DNA of 64,000 bases from JAWHQP01 sp032586195 (GCA_032586195.1 JAWHQP010000007.1:73115-137114), one strand, 5' to 3'; positions 54,145 through 63,795 are shown, numbered from the stretch's first letter. Program-made: numbers and translations. The notes: generated from the letters alone by a model not told the origin.

Positions 54145-55198
54145 GATGTTTTTCTCCCTCTTTATCTAATTCTTCCTGCATTTCTTTACTTGCGATCCGC
54201 ATGGCTTTCAAGGTTTTCCGCCATTTCTCTTTCAATTCGTCTTCATGCATATTTTTATAGGTCATAAAGGTTAAACCCGCCAATGCCACTAACGGTAATG
54301 CCATACCTCGATATAGGAAATGCTGTAAATGTGCCGCACGAGAGCCGGTGGCGGTTTCATCCAATTTAGGCAAACCCAAATTTTCATAAGGCACACCGCT
54401 GAGTACCAATACTTGCGTGCCGCCGCCTTCGTATTCACCATAAATATGTTGTTCATAATGAGGCACGCTGGCTTTGTAGGTATCGCGGCTGCCGATATGC
54501 TGACGAGGATAGTTATAATCGGAACCCCGCAACAGGGTTAAACGGCGTTTTGCTTCGGCCATGAGTTGATCACGCGGGCCGAAAATAATGGCACCTGTCG
54601 GGCAGACATGGCAGCAGCCGGGTAATTCACCTTTATCAATGCGTTCTACGCCTTTTTGATTGCACAATTCGCATTTGCTGATTTGTCCGAACGGATTATT
54701 GTAATCATATTTGGGCACATCAAACGGGCAGCTCACCATACAATAGCGGCAGCCCGTGCAAATATCAGGATCATAACCCACAATACCTGTTTTGGGATTC
54801 TTGGTCAGCGCCTGTACCGGGCAAACGGTCACACAGTTCGGATCAACACAATGCATGCATTGCTTTTTGATATAGGAATAACCGTCAACAACACTGTCCT
54901 TATTCTGACCGCTGCCGTCAGACCATACCTGAATGATATTGCGGGTGAAAGGAGTTAATTTATCGTTATTGGACCAAGTCTGTTCACCATTCGGATTCAC
55001 CGGTGTGTTATTGACCTGCTGACATTCCGCCACGCATGCCTGACAACCTACGCATAATGTCGCATCATACAGCATGCCTACGGCGTCAGGCGAAACTTCG
55101 GCTAATTCCACCGTTTCCGCTTGTACCCGGCCGGTCGGCAATGCCGATGCCATACCACCGAGCAAACTTGCCTTGAGAAAGTTGCGTCTGTCCATCAT
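54137..55198 (-). CDS. hybA: Hydrogenase-2 iron-sulfur electron-transfer subunit
   Basis: A 353-residue ferredoxin-type protein. The twin-arginine signal DRRNFLKASLLGG leads it to the periplasm. Four cluster motifs are visible: CVGCQACVAECQ, CMHCVDPNCVTVCP, CTGCRYCMVSCP and CELC...CCHVCP, for four [4Fe-4S] centres. A C-terminal hydrophobic helix (GMALPLVALAGLTFMTY) anchors it. Two adjacent ATGs (55198, 55195) are possible starts. Confidence 0.96.
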   Translation of the reverse strand: MMDRRNFLKASLLGGMASALPTGRVQAETVELAEVSPDAVGMLYDATLCVGCQACVAECQQVNNTPVNPNGEQTWSNNDKLTPFTRNIIQVWSDGSGQNKDSVVDGYSYIKKQCMHCVDPNCVTVCPVQALTKNPKTGIVGYDPDICTGCRYCMVSCPFDVPKYDYNNPFGQISKCELCNQKGVERIDKGELPGCCHVCPTGAIIFGPRDQLMAEAKRRLTLLRGSDYNYPRQHIGSRDTYKASVPHYEQHIYGEYEGGGTQVLVLSGVPYENLGLPKLDETATGSRAAHLQHFLYRGMALPLVALAGLTFMTYKNMHEDELKEKWRKTLKAMRIASKEMQEELDKEGEKHHE

Positions 55199-55201
55199 GC
55201 T

Positions 55202-56359
55202 TTATTTACCTGTGTTATGTTCGTCAGAATGATGTTGAGCCTGTTGTTCCGCCGCCAAACGTTCACGTCGCTGGGCGGTCAATTCTTTTAAGGTCACCAC
55301 ACTCACCCCGGCCAAAATAGCGGCGGCACCGCCGAGTAATGCCATTGCGGTATAGGAAATACCTTCCCCTTCCTCGTTTTGTACATCAGGTTTATTTACC
55401 CGCGGAGTCGGATTTTCCACCGTAGCCAACTGGAAAATACCCTTGGTAAAGCCTACGCCTTTTTCGTTGCAGCCGTAACAGGGATGACCGATACCCACCG
55501 GCCAGTTGTTGCCGCCCACGTCACAGAAATCGAGGCTGGAACAGTTACCATAGGTTTCGGGGCCTTTACAGCCTAAATGATATAGACACCAGCCGTGACG
55601 ATGACCGTAATCACCGAATTCTTTGGCAAAGCGTCCGGCGTCAAAGTGCGGGCGACGATAGCAGTTTTCATGGATTAAACGATCGTAAGCAAATAACGGA
55701 CGATTTAATTTATCCATTGCGGGCAGTTTTTTGAAGGTAATGATATAAGCCACGGTGGCGAGAAAGTTATGTGGATTTGGCGGGCAACCCGGAATGTTGA
55801 TGACCTGCATACCCGGCAGTATATCTTGTAAACTGCTGGCTCCCGTCGGGTTGCCGCCGCTGGCCGGCACGCCGCCCCATGAAGAACAGGAACCGATGGC
55901 AATAATCGCCGCTGCGTCTTTTGCCGCGTCTTTAATATGTTCTAAAATCGGCTTTCCGGCCACCATACAATATATGCCGCCATCCTTGATCGGAATGGAG
56001 CCGTCCACCACCAGCACATATTTGCCTTTATATTTTTGTATGGCGTTATGTTTATTTTCTTCCGCCTGTTCACCGAATGCGGCGGATAACACCTCGTGAT
56101 ATTCCAGGGAAATCATATCCAATACCAGATTTTCAACGGTCGGATGGGTCGCCCGTAATAAGGATTCGGTACAGCCGGTGCATTCTTGAGCGCCAATCCA
56201 AATCACCGGCGGACGTTGCGGGTTGGTTAACGCTTCAGTCATTTCCGCACTTGCCTTTGAACTTAACCCCATAGTCGCCGCTAATGCCGTGGTCAGTTTC
56301 ATAAAATCCCGACGAGAAACGCTATTTAACGCTGAAAGTAAGCCATCGCTTCTTTGCAT
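55202..56359 (-). CDS. hybO: Hydrogenase-2 small subunit
   Basis: A 385-residue small subunit with a Tat signal (SRRDFMKLTTALAATMGL). Cluster ligands are in QECTGCTESLL, GSCSSWGG, GCPPNPHN, HENCYRRPHFD, and the distal CKGPETYGNCSSLDF and HPCYGCNEKG. A C-terminal membrane helix (ALLGGAAAILAGVSVV) tethers the mature enzyme to the membrane. It is first in the operon; an FNR-like site lies upstream. Confidence 0.97.
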   Translation of the reverse strand: MQRSDGLLSALNSVSRRDFMKLTTALAATMGLSSKASAEMTEALTNPQRPPVIWIGAQECTGCTESLLRATHPTVENLVLDMISLEYHEVLSAAFGEQAEENKHNAIQKYKGKYVLVVDGSIPIKDGGIYCMVAGKPILEHIKDAAKDAAAIIAIGSCSSWGGVPASGGNPTGASSLQDILPGMQVINIPGCPPNPHNFLATVAYIITFKKLPAMDKLNRPLFAYDRLIHENCYRRPHFDAGRFAKEFGDYGHRHGWCLYHLGCKGPETYGNCSSLDFCDVGGNNWPVGIGHPCYGCNEKGVGFTKGIFQLATVENPTPRVNKPDVQNEEGEGISYTAMALLGGAAAILAGVSVVTLKELTAQRRERLAAEQQAQHHSDEHNTGK

Positions 56360-56401
56360 GTTTCACTCCAATCACATATAAAAAGTATGGTTAATCGGCA
56401 T

Positions 56402-56442
56402 ATCATACTCTTATTATGTTTAAAATTTTTGAGGTGTATCAA
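56402..56442 (-). promoter_or_regulatory. FNR-like box and -10 element of the hyb operon
   Basis: TTGAGGTGTATCAA (56429-56442) matches the FNR consensus TTGAT-N4-ATCAA at 9 of 10 fixed positions. On the minus strand TATGAT (56407-56402) is a good -10 box. A start near 56394 puts the FNR centre near -41.5, the class II activating position. This would switch the hydrogenase on without oxygen. Confidence 0.7.
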
Positions 56443-56625
56443 AAAATCAACAAAATAGTTACAAATAATTTAACTTTTTGATTATGCTAATAATTCCCAT
56501 TTTTAATAATTGCCGTTTAAAATCCTTTCAGCTTCAACTTCATGGCCGGTAAGTAATGTTAATCAACCCTTTTTGCTATCAATATGTTAAGATTCATCCG
56601 AATTTTTGGGGGAAATTTTTACGAT

Positions 56626-57726
56626 ATGACAAACCGATTACCAGTTGAACGATACTCAGAACTGCTTGCAAAAAAACGCCGACATCTCACCGCACTTTTA
56701 GCTGAATTTAATCCACCCGAACTCAGCGTTTTTGCTTCTCCCGCTCAGCATTTTCGTATGCGGGCGGAATTTCGCGTGTGGCACGATCAGGGCGATTTGT
56801 ACCACATTATGTTTAATCAGGTGACCAAACGCCGCTATCGTGTGGATAATTTTCCTATTGCCAGCCTGTTGATTAATCGCATGATGGCAACGCTGATTCC
56901 GTTATTGAAAGAACGGCCGGTTCTCAGCCATAAATTATTCCAGATTGATTATCTCAGCACGCTGAGCGGCAAAATTATCGTCAGTCTGCTTTATCACAAA
57001 ACATTGAATGAAGAATGGCAAACGGCGGCCCGCGCCTTAAAAGTGCGGTTACAAGATTTAGACTTTGACCTACAGCTTATCGGGCGGGCCAGCAGGCAGA
57101 AGATTTGTCTGGATCAGGATTTTGCGGATGAAGTGCTGGCGGTGAACGGCCGCCGATATATATACCGCCAGGTGGAAAACAGTTTTACCCAGCCCAACGC
57201 GGCGGTGAATTGTAAAATGTTGGAATGGGCGATTGAATGTACGCGGAACAGCGCGGGTGACTTGCTGGAACTTTATTGCGGTAATGGCAATTTTTCCATT
57301 GCGCTGGCACAGAATTTCCGCAAGGTATTGGCAACGGAAATTGCCAAGCCGTCCGTGGCTGCCGCGCAGTTTAATATTGTCGCCAATAAAGTGAATAACT
57401 TGCAGATTATCCGCATGTCGGCGGAAGAATTTACCCAAGCTGTGAATGGCGCGCGTGCTTTTAATCGTCTTAAGGGCATTGATCTCGCCGCTTATGAATG
57501 CAACACGATTTTTGTTGATCCGCCGCGGGCGGGACTTGATCCCGATACGATTAAACTGGTGCGGCAATATGATCGAATTCTGTATATTTCCTGCAACCCG
57601 CACAGCCTGTGCGACAACCTGCGTGAACTCACCCGCACGCATCGCATCGAAAAAGCGGCGCTGTTCGACCAATTCCCTTATACGGAGCATATGGAAAGCG
57701 GCGTTTGGCTGGTGCGCAAGTTATGA
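56626..57726 (+). CDS. trmA: tRNA (uracil-54-C5)-methyltransferase
   Basis: A 366-residue SAM enzyme that makes ribothymidine at tRNA position 54. FRMRAEFRVWHDQGDLYHIMFN, NSFTQPNAAVNCKMLEWAI, SAM motif DLLELYCGNGNFSIALA, FVDPPRAGLD and the catalytic Cys in YISCNP all match E. coli TrmA. The start at 56626 aligns with the family; 14 more upstream codons are open. USS copies lie inside near 56690 and 57040. The stop overlaps the rsmJ start. Confidence 0.95.
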   Translation: MTNRLPVERYSELLAKKRRHLTALLAEFNPPELSVFASPAQHFRMRAEFRVWHDQGDLYHIMFNQVTKRRYRVDNFPIASLLINRMMATLIPLLKERPVLSHKLFQIDYLSTLSGKIIVSLLYHKTLNEEWQTAARALKVRLQDLDFDLQLIGRASRQKICLDQDFADEVLAVNGRRYIYRQVENSFTQPNAAVNCKMLEWAIECTRNSAGDLLELYCGNGNFSIALAQNFRKVLATEIAKPSVAAAQFNIVANKVNNLQIIRMSAEEFTQAVNGARAFNRLKGIDLAAYECNTIFVDPPRAGLDPDTIKLVRQYDRILYISCNPHSLCDNLRELTRTHRIEKAALFDQFPYTEHMESGVWLVRKL

Positions 57727-58493
57727 AAATTCAATTAATCGACGAATGTAAAACTCGTTTTTTCGACACCGCGCTTTTTATGGAAAAATGCATGGAGAAA
57801 GGGCTGGAACATGACACCGGCGCAAATCTCGCCCTTGTGCAAACGGAAATTAACGGCGATTTCCGGTTAGAATTGCGCAAACTGGATGAACCCAAGCTGG
57901 GCGCGGTTTATGTGGATTTTATCGGCGGAACGATGGCCCATCGGCGTAAATTCGGCGGCGGCAGAGGCGAGGCAATCGCCAAAGCAGTCGGGATAAAAGG
58001 CGATGAATTCCCCACCATCATTGATGCGACCGCAGGCTTAGGGCGTGATGCTTTTGTGCTTGCCGCCGTTGGCTGCCGGGTGCGATTGGTGGAACGCCAT
58101 CCGGTCGTTTTTCTGTTGTTGCAGGACGGTTTGCGCCGGGCTTACGCCAATCCTGAAATCGGTGTCATCACGCGGAACAATATGCAGTTATTGCACATCA
58201 GCCATATTACCGAACTTAATCCTGCCACGGATTTTGCCGATGTGGTCTATCTCGATCCTATGTTCCCGCACAAACGGAAAAGTGCTTTGGTCAAAAAAGA
58301 AATGCGGGTTTTTCAGCATTTGGTCGGGGCGGATCTTGACGCCGACAGCCTATTGTCTCCCGCTCTCCGGCTGGCGCGGAAACGTGTGGTAGTCAAACGT
58401 CCTGACTACGCTCCATTCCTCGCCGACACTCCGCCGCACTTTTCCCGGAAAACGAAAAATCATCGGTTTGATATTTATTCAACGCGGGTTTAG
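57723..58493 (+). CDS. rsmJ: 16S rRNA (guanine1516-N2)-methyltransferase
   Basis: A 256-residue methyltransferase (formerly YhiQ) modifying G1516 in 16S rRNA. VDFIGGTMAHRRKFGGGRGEAIAKAVGIK is the family signature, IIDATAGLGRDAFVLAAVGCRV the SAM site, and VVYLDPMFPHKRKSALVKKEM the catalytic DPMFP motif. The start ATG 57723 overlaps the trmA stop (ATGA), so the two RNA methylases form an operon. Confidence 0.95.
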   Translation: MKIQLIDECKTRFFDTALFMEKCMEKGLEHDTGANLALVQTEINGDFRLELRKLDEPKLGAVYVDFIGGTMAHRRKFGGGRGEAIAKAVGIKGDEFPTIIDATAGLGRDAFVLAAVGCRVRLVERHPVVFLLLQDGLRRAYANPEIGVITRNNMQLLHISHITELNPATDFADVVYLDPMFPHKRKSALVKKEMRVFQHLVGADLDADSLLSPALRLARKRVVVKRPDYAPFLADTPPHFSRKTKNHRFDIYSTRV

Positions 58494-58529
58494 AAGCTTT
58501 ATTTTAAAAGCTATGTTTGGGGGAATAGA

Positions 58530-58571
58530 AAAGTGCGGTGTTGAAAATTCGATTTTTTAACACCGCACTTT
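58530..58571. terminator. Bidirectional hairpin of two inverted USS copies
   Basis: AAAGTGCGGTGTT (58530-58542) and AACACCGCACTTT (58559-58571) are perfectly complementary around 16 bases, between the convergent rsmJ and membrane-protein genes. Confidence 0.75.
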
Positions 58572-58583
58572 GAGGTGGTTTGG

Positions 58584-58976
58584 TCATGCATCTTGGTTAA
58601 GTTCTGCCTTTAATATCGGTTCCACATATTCCCTTAATGCCAGCAATTCTTTTTTTCCTTTATCCGACAATATTTTATTATCGTGCAGAATTTGTGCCGA
58701 TCGGGCATCGATAAATTTCAGATAGTCGATATTTTGCTTCTCCTGATAGAGTTTTTTAGCCTGATACATATCGGCGAAATCTTTATTGATTTGTGAGAGC
58801 ATCATTTTCTGCCCCACCATGATAATCAGAATGACAACGAGAGCGATGAACGAGCCGTAGCCGTGAGTCGGGTAATACAGTAAACCGGCGAGGATAAATA
58901 AACCCGTGGTTAAGCGGGAGCTGTTTTTTAAATAGGTTTCGTCGGGCGGTGCTTTGATGAGGTCTTTTAATTTCAT
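58584..58976 (-). CDS. Small two-helix membrane protein of unknown function
   Basis: I do not recognise a family. The 130-residue protein has a soluble N-terminus (KLKDLIKAPPDETYLK), two adjacent hydrophobic segments (TTGLFILAGLLYY, about 24-36, and SFIALVVILIIMVG, about 42-55), and a charged helical C-terminal half that may form a coiled coil (DFADMYQAKKLYQEKQNIDYLKF). It lies 82 bp after manZ on the same strand and may be read from the man transcript, but nothing ties it to sugar uptake. Confidence 0.7.
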   Translation of the reverse strand: MKLKDLIKAPPDETYLKNSSRLTTGLFILAGLLYYPTHGYGSFIALVVILIIMVGQKMMLSQINKDFADMYQAKKLYQEKQNIDYLKFIDARSAQILHDNKILSDKGKKELLALREYVEPILKAELNQDA

Positions 58977-59057
58977 AATATGTAATCTGATTAGCGGATA
59001 AAATAAGGCACGGTGATTGCCGTGCCTATTATAGCTAAAAAGCGGGCTAAAGATAGC

Positions 59058-59915
59058 TTAGGCTAAAATGCCCAACCAATAGCCGAGAATACCCACGCCG
59101 AAGAGGGCGAAGATGATTAACATGGCGTTTACTTTTTTCTGTAATAACTTCATACAGAGGAACGTGAGCAGTAAAGCAAGCAAGCCGGGTAACAGGTCAT
59201 TGAGTACGGTTTGAACGGTGGTAATGACTTCGTCGCCATTTGTGTTGGTATAGCGGGAAAGTTCAAGCGGTACGTTGATGGTGGTCCATTTCGCCACCAA
59301 CGCGCCCATAACGAACAAGCCGAGAATGGACGCTCCCTGAGTGAGTTTCTGCAAACGACCGCCGCTCATGTCATTGACGATTTCAGTCCCTTTTTCGTAA
59401 CCGTATTTAAAACCATACCAACGGGTTAACGCACGGATAATATTAATACCGATAAAGAATAGTAACGGGCCTAACAATAAGGTGAAAATACCGGCGTTTG
59501 AATTATTGCCGGCGGCAACGGCTAAACCGGCGCCGAGAGCGGCTAAAACCGGACGCACGGTACCCCAGAAAATAGGGTCGCCCACACCGGCAAGCGGCCC
59601 CATCAAACCGACTTTCACCCCGTTTATGGCGGATTCGTCAATATTTGCACCGTTAGCCTTTTGCTGTTCCATTGCGGCGGTAACCCCCATGATGGCAGAT
59701 CCCACCCAAGGCTGGGTGTTGAAGAAGCCGAGGTGGCGTTTTAATGCGGCGGCTTGGTCTTCCTTATTGCTGTACAAACGTCTGATGGTCGGAATCATTG
59801 AAACACAGAAACCCATAGACTGCATACGTTCGAAGTTAAATGAACCGAGCAGGAAGGTGGAACGCCAGTAGGTGCTGCGAATATCGGCCGCGGTTAATTG
59901 TTTTTTCTCTGACAT
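59058..59915 (-). CDS. manZ: PTS mannose-family IID component
   Basis: A 285-residue membrane subunit of the mannose-type phosphotransferase permease. STFLLGSFNFERMQSMGFCVSMIP, GLMGPLAGVGDPIFWGTVRPVLAALGAGLA and the C-terminal helices match the EIID family. With ManY it forms the sugar channel; mannose, glucose and glucosamine are the usual substrates. It is 10 bp after manY. Confidence 0.95.
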   Translation of the reverse strand: MSEKKQLTAADIRSTYWRSTFLLGSFNFERMQSMGFCVSMIPTIRRLYSNKEDQAAALKRHLGFFNTQPWVGSAIMGVTAAMEQQKANGANIDESAINGVKVGLMGPLAGVGDPIFWGTVRPVLAALGAGLAVAAGNNSNAGIFTLLLGPLLFFIGINIIRALTRWYGFKYGYEKGTEIVNDMSGGRLQKLTQGASILGLFVMGALVAKWTTINVPLELSRYTNTNGDEVITTVQTVLNDLLPGLLALLLTFLCMKLLQKKVNAMLIIFALFGVGILGYWLGILA

Positions 59916-59925
59916 GATCGACTCC

Positions 59926-60720
59926 TTATAGACCTTCTAATTCATTATCTTTTAACGCGTGCTTCTGCGTTGTCGGCATTTGTGCTTGATTAAAACGAGG
60001 GTTTAACTGAATGTAGAGAATCGCTAAACAGGTTCCCAGCATACCAAGACCCACCAGGTTGTAATTTGAGAATACGGCGATAACAAAACCTAAGAAGAAA
60101 AACGGCATTAACGCGCCGGCACGCATCATGTTGATTACCATGGCGTAACCGACCACTACGATAAAGCCGCCGGCGATTTGTAAGCCGCGGGTAATGACTT
60201 CCGGAATTGAGTTCAGGGCGTGGGTGACACCATCGGTACCCGCCACTAAACCTACGGCTAAAGCGGGAATCGCCACACGTAAGGCTTGTAAGGAAAGCCC
60301 TAAGAAATGGCATACTTCAATGCCGCGGAAATTGGCCTGTTCCGCGTAATCATCAGCTTTGTGCTGCAGGAAGATGGTTGCGGTACGCACGAAAATGGTT
60401 AATACCTGACCTGCCGCCGCGATAGGAATCGCAATAGCGATACCGCTGCCGATGGATTGACCGCCTTCGATAACCAAGATAGCGGAAATCACCGAGGCAA
60501 GCGCGGCATCCGGCGCCATTGCCGCCCCTACGTTCATCCAGCCGAGCGCGATTAATTCTAACGTACCGCCTAATAACACGCCGGTTTGTAAATCACCTAA
60601 TATCAGACCAATCATGGTACAGGCGAATAACGGACGGTGCGTTTGACGTTCATCAAGCACACTTCCCATACCGCAGATAGCCGCCACGAGCACGACTAAA
60701 ATAAGTTCCATTGTTGACAT
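59926..60720 (-). CDS. manY: PTS mannose-family IIC component
   Basis: A 264-residue membrane subunit with several helices. VLGGTLELIALGWMNVGAAMAPDAALASVISAILVI is the EIIC signature of the mannose family (close to E. coli ManY, 266 residues). It lies 13 bp after manX. Confidence 0.95.
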   Translation of the reverse strand: MSTMELILVVLVAAICGMGSVLDERQTHRPLFACTMIGLILGDLQTGVLLGGTLELIALGWMNVGAAMAPDAALASVISAILVIEGGQSIGSGIAIAIPIAAAGQVLTIFVRTATIFLQHKADDYAEQANFRGIEVCHFLGLSLQALRVAIPALAVGLVAGTDGVTHALNSIPEVITRGLQIAGGFIVVVGYAMVINMMRAGALMPFFFLGFVIAVFSNYNLVGLGMLGTCLAILYIQLNPRFNQAQMPTTQKHALKDNELEGL

Positions 60721-60733
60721 AAAATTTTCCTTT

Positions 60734-61711
60734 TTAGAATTGAATTGAGTTAAGTTTCTCTAATGTAAGCGGTACTTTTGGATTCGCCGCCACTTGTTGC
60801 AGACTCAAATCCACGCCCATTTCGAGTAATTTTTTAAATGCGGCGACATTGCTGGCATTCACGGTTACCGCCTGAGAAAGCGGTTTGTTGCCTTCTTTAT
60901 GTGTCATACCGCCTACGTTTACGGATTTAACGCGTACACCGCCTTCGATTAAACGCAAAATATCTTCGGGTTTGGTAACCAGCATTAACACGTTGCGGCT
61001 GGCGTATTTCGGATTGTTGTAAACCTTAATCGCTTTATCTACGCTGATAACATAAGCTTTTAAGTAAGAAGGGGCAATCTGCAGCAGTAATTCGCGCCGC
61101 AAATCATCCGCCGCGGCTTCGTCGGAAATGGCGAAAATAGCCTCACATTTCACCGCTTTCACCCAAGAGGTCGCCACTTGCCCGTGAATCAGGCGGTCGT
61201 CGATACGCAGCAATGAAATATTCATACGCCCATCAGGATCATATTGACTTTCATCTTCGTCTTCTTTCCGTGTTTCCGCTTGCTGAGCGGGAACGGCGGC
61301 GGCTTCTTGGGTGTTTCCCTCGTTATGCCGATAGGATTTCACACTCATGCCGGCGACTTCTTTGGCGATAGCGGCAAGTTCGGCCATTTCGGAACCGTCT
61401 TTGTTATCCAGCATTTCCAATAAAATCGGCAGATTCACGCCGGTGATAATGTCATCCTGCCGACGATTGGCAATGGCGCGCACGGCAGAGTTATACGGGC
61501 TTCCGCCGAACATATCGACTAAGAACAATACCGCATCCTCGGCGGCTAAAGTGGCGATGATGGCGTTATATTTCACTACTAGATCATCTTGGCCTTCACC
61601 GGGCAGAAACGTCACCACATGGGTGTTTTCCGTGTCGCCGAAGACCATATTGGCGGTATTAACCAGCTCTTCGGAAAATCTTCCGTGAGTGGCAATGATC
61701 AAATGGATCAT
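60734..61711 (-). CDS. manX: PTS mannose-family IIAB component
   Basis: A 325-residue cytoplasmic phosphocarrier. The IIA domain (1-130) carries its phosphorylated His in LIIATHGRFSEELV (His10). A flexible, Gln/Glu/Ala-rich linker (about 135-158) joins it to IIB, whose active His is in LLRIDDRLIHGQVATSW (about 175). It moves phosphate from HPr to the incoming sugar. It is first in manXYZ; a CRP site lies upstream. Confidence 0.96.
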   Translation of the reverse strand: MIHLIIATHGRFSEELVNTANMVFGDTENTHVVTFLPGEGQDDLVVKYNAIIATLAAEDAVLFLVDMFGGSPYNSAVRAIANRRQDDIITGVNLPILLEMLDNKDGSEMAELAAIAKEVAGMSVKSYRHNEGNTQEAAAVPAQQAETRKEDEDESQYDPDGRMNISLLRIDDRLIHGQVATSWVKAVKCEAIFAISDEAAADDLRRELLLQIAPSYLKAYVISVDKAIKVYNNPKYASRNVLMLVTKPEDILRLIEGGVRVKSVNVGGMTHKEGNKPLSQAVTVNASNVAAFKKLLEMGVDLSLQQVAANPKVPLTLEKLNSIQF

Positions 61712-62283
61712 TTGTAGGACTCCATAGTTGATTAAAATAATTTATTAAAACGTTTCAGCAAAAAGATAAAAAAATAAATCGCAACCGTTTGCTGGTAGTT
61801 AGCAATTTATAAAAAGCCGTAAAAAAGTCAAACGGAATTAGAGACTTTTGTGATTCAGATCACAGTAAAAGGATAAGATGTAAAAAATATCGGTACGACA
61901 TGTGCTCACATTGCAAAGTGCGGTGCTGTTTTAGCGAGTTTTTATTTTTGGCAAGAAAAGAAGATTCAGATGAAAACCTCATGTAAAGTAAGCATATTTT
62001 ATGTATTTTTATCATGAATTTTCAGTAAAAAATATAAATTTTATGATCGAATTTAGGGTAGTTTTTTATGCTGATAGAATCCGCAGTTTTTAGCGGTATG
62101 TTTGGAAGAATATATTTATTTAGTGTTTTATGTTGTTCTATTAACTGTTTTTTAGAGTTTTAAACTGTAAAATCGATAAAATATGAGGTAAAAACGTTAA
62201 ATTCACTATTGACTGAATTTTTCATTGGTTTATATTTCATCCCTTTATTATTTCACTAAATTGTAACAAAAAGGGCTGTGAGA
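61712..62283. other. Divergent control region between manX and metP
   Basis: This 572-bp gap holds a CRP palindrome and a USS (AAGTGCGGT, about 61916). The rest is AT-rich. I see no gene and no riboswitch pattern. The promoter for metP must lie in the right part, but no box stands out. Confidence 0.6.
61849..61864. promoter_or_regulatory. CRP site upstream of manXYZ
   Basis: TGTGATTCAGATCACA is a perfect TGTGA-N6-TCACA palindrome 138 bp before manX. Activation of manXYZ by cAMP-CRP is expected, as in other gamma-proteobacteria. Confidence 0.85.
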
Positions 62284-63795
62284 ATGACAAAGTCAAATTC
62301 TGCACGTGAAACATTTTCGGGGCGTAATGCCTTCATTATGGCGGCGATCGGTTCTGCCGTCGGTTTAGGAAATATCTGGCGTTTTCCTTACACCACCTAT
62401 GAAAACGGCGGCGGTGCGTTTATTATTCCATACATTATTGCTTTGCTGACTGCCGGTCTTCCTTTATTATTCTTAGATTACGCTATCGGTCATCGCCACC
62501 GCGGCGGCGCGCCGTTATCTTACCGTCGTTTTAATAAACACTTTGAAGTGTTTGGCTGGTGGCAGGTTATGGTGAATGTGATCATCGGGCTTTATTATGC
62601 CGTGGTACTCGGCTGGGCGGCGACTTATACCTATTTTTCTTTTACTGGAGCGTGGGGCGCGGATCCTGTCAACTTCTTCGTGAGTGAATTTCTTCAAGCG
62701 GGCGATATCAATCAGGGCGTGAGTTTTAAATTTGTCGGTATGGTTGTCGGCCCGCTAATCGCCGTTTGGTTAATCGCATTAGGTGTGTTGGCGCTGGGTA
62801 TTCAAAAGGGAATTTCAAAGTCTTCTAATATTCTTATGCCTGTGTTGGTGATTATGTTCCTTGTGCTGGTAATTTCATCGCTGTTTTTACCCGGCGCGGC
62901 AAAAGGTTTGAATGCGTTATTTACGCCGGACTGGGATAAATTATCCGATCCAAGCGTGTGGATTGCGGCTTACGGGCAAATTTTCTTCTCGCTTTCCATC
63001 TGTTTCGGCATCATGATCACCTATTCTTCTTATCTGAAGAAAGATTCCGATCTGACAGGTTCCGGCTTGGTTGTCGGTTTTGCCAACAGCTCATTTGAAC
63101 TGTTGGCGGGTATCGGCGTGTTTTCCGCGCTTGGCTTTATGGCAACCGCGGCGGGACAAGAAGTGAGCGAGGTCGCGAAAGGCGGTATCGGTTTAGCTTT
63201 CTTTGCGTTTCCGACCATTATCAATGAAGCCCCGTTCGGTCACGTGTTAGGCGTGCTGTTTTTCGGCTCGTTAACTTTCGCCGCACTGACTTCGTTCATT
63301 TCGGTGATCGAAGTAATTATCTCTGCGGTACAAGACAAATTACGCGTTCGCCGTGCTAAAGTCACTTTCTTGGTAGGCTTACCGATGATGGTTGTTTCCG
63401 TTTTCCTGTTCGGCACCACCACCGGCTTACCAATGCTAGATGTGTTTGATAAATTCGTGAACTATTTTGGTATCGTTGCGGTGGCTTTCGCCTCGTTAAT
63501 CGTCATTGTGGCAAACGAGAAATTAGGCGTGCTGGGCGATCATCTCAATGAAACTTCATCTTTCAAAGTAGGTTTTCTATGGCGTTTATGCATTGTGGTC
63601 ACCACGGGTATTTTAGCGTTTATGCTGTTCAGTGAAGGCGCAAAAGTATTTAAGGAAGGCTACGAAGATTATCCTTCATGGTTTGTGAATATTTTTGGCT
63701 GGGGAATGGCGATTGCTTTAGTCGTTGTCGCATTTATTCTTTCCCGCTTAAAATGGAAAAACGAACAACTGACACAATCAATTTCGGAGGAATAA
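62284..63795 (+). CDS. metP: Sodium-dependent amino-acid transporter (NSS family, MetP type)
   Basis: A 503-residue neurotransmitter:sodium symporter family protein with about 11-12 membrane helices. AAIGSAVGLGNIWRFPYTTYENGGGAFIIPYI is the helix-1 sodium and substrate site of the family; SICFGIMITYSSYL is the helix-6 region. ATG 62284 follows AAGGG. The directly adjoining 32-residue MetS-like gene points to the MetPS methionine/alanine importer type described in Corynebacterium glutamicum; the substrate here is inferred from that pairing. Confidence 0.88.
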   Translation: MTKSNSARETFSGRNAFIMAAIGSAVGLGNIWRFPYTTYENGGGAFIIPYIIALLTAGLPLLFLDYAIGHRHRGGAPLSYRRFNKHFEVFGWWQVMVNVIIGLYYAVVLGWAATYTYFSFTGAWGADPVNFFVSEFLQAGDINQGVSFKFVGMVVGPLIAVWLIALGVLALGIQKGISKSSNILMPVLVIMFLVLVISSLFLPGAAKGLNALFTPDWDKLSDPSVWIAAYGQIFFSLSICFGIMITYSSYLKKDSDLTGSGLVVGFANSSFELLAGIGVFSALGFMATAAGQEVSEVAKGGIGLAFFAFPTIINEAPFGHVLGVLFFGSLTFAALTSFISVIEVIISAVQDKLRVRRAKVTFLVGLPMMVVSVFLFGTTTGLPMLDVFDKFVNYFGIVAVAFASLIVIVANEKLGVLGDHLNETSSFKVGFLWRLCIVVTTGILAFMLFSEGAKVFKEGYEDYPSWFVNIFGWGMAIALVVVAFILSRLKWKNEQLTQSISEE

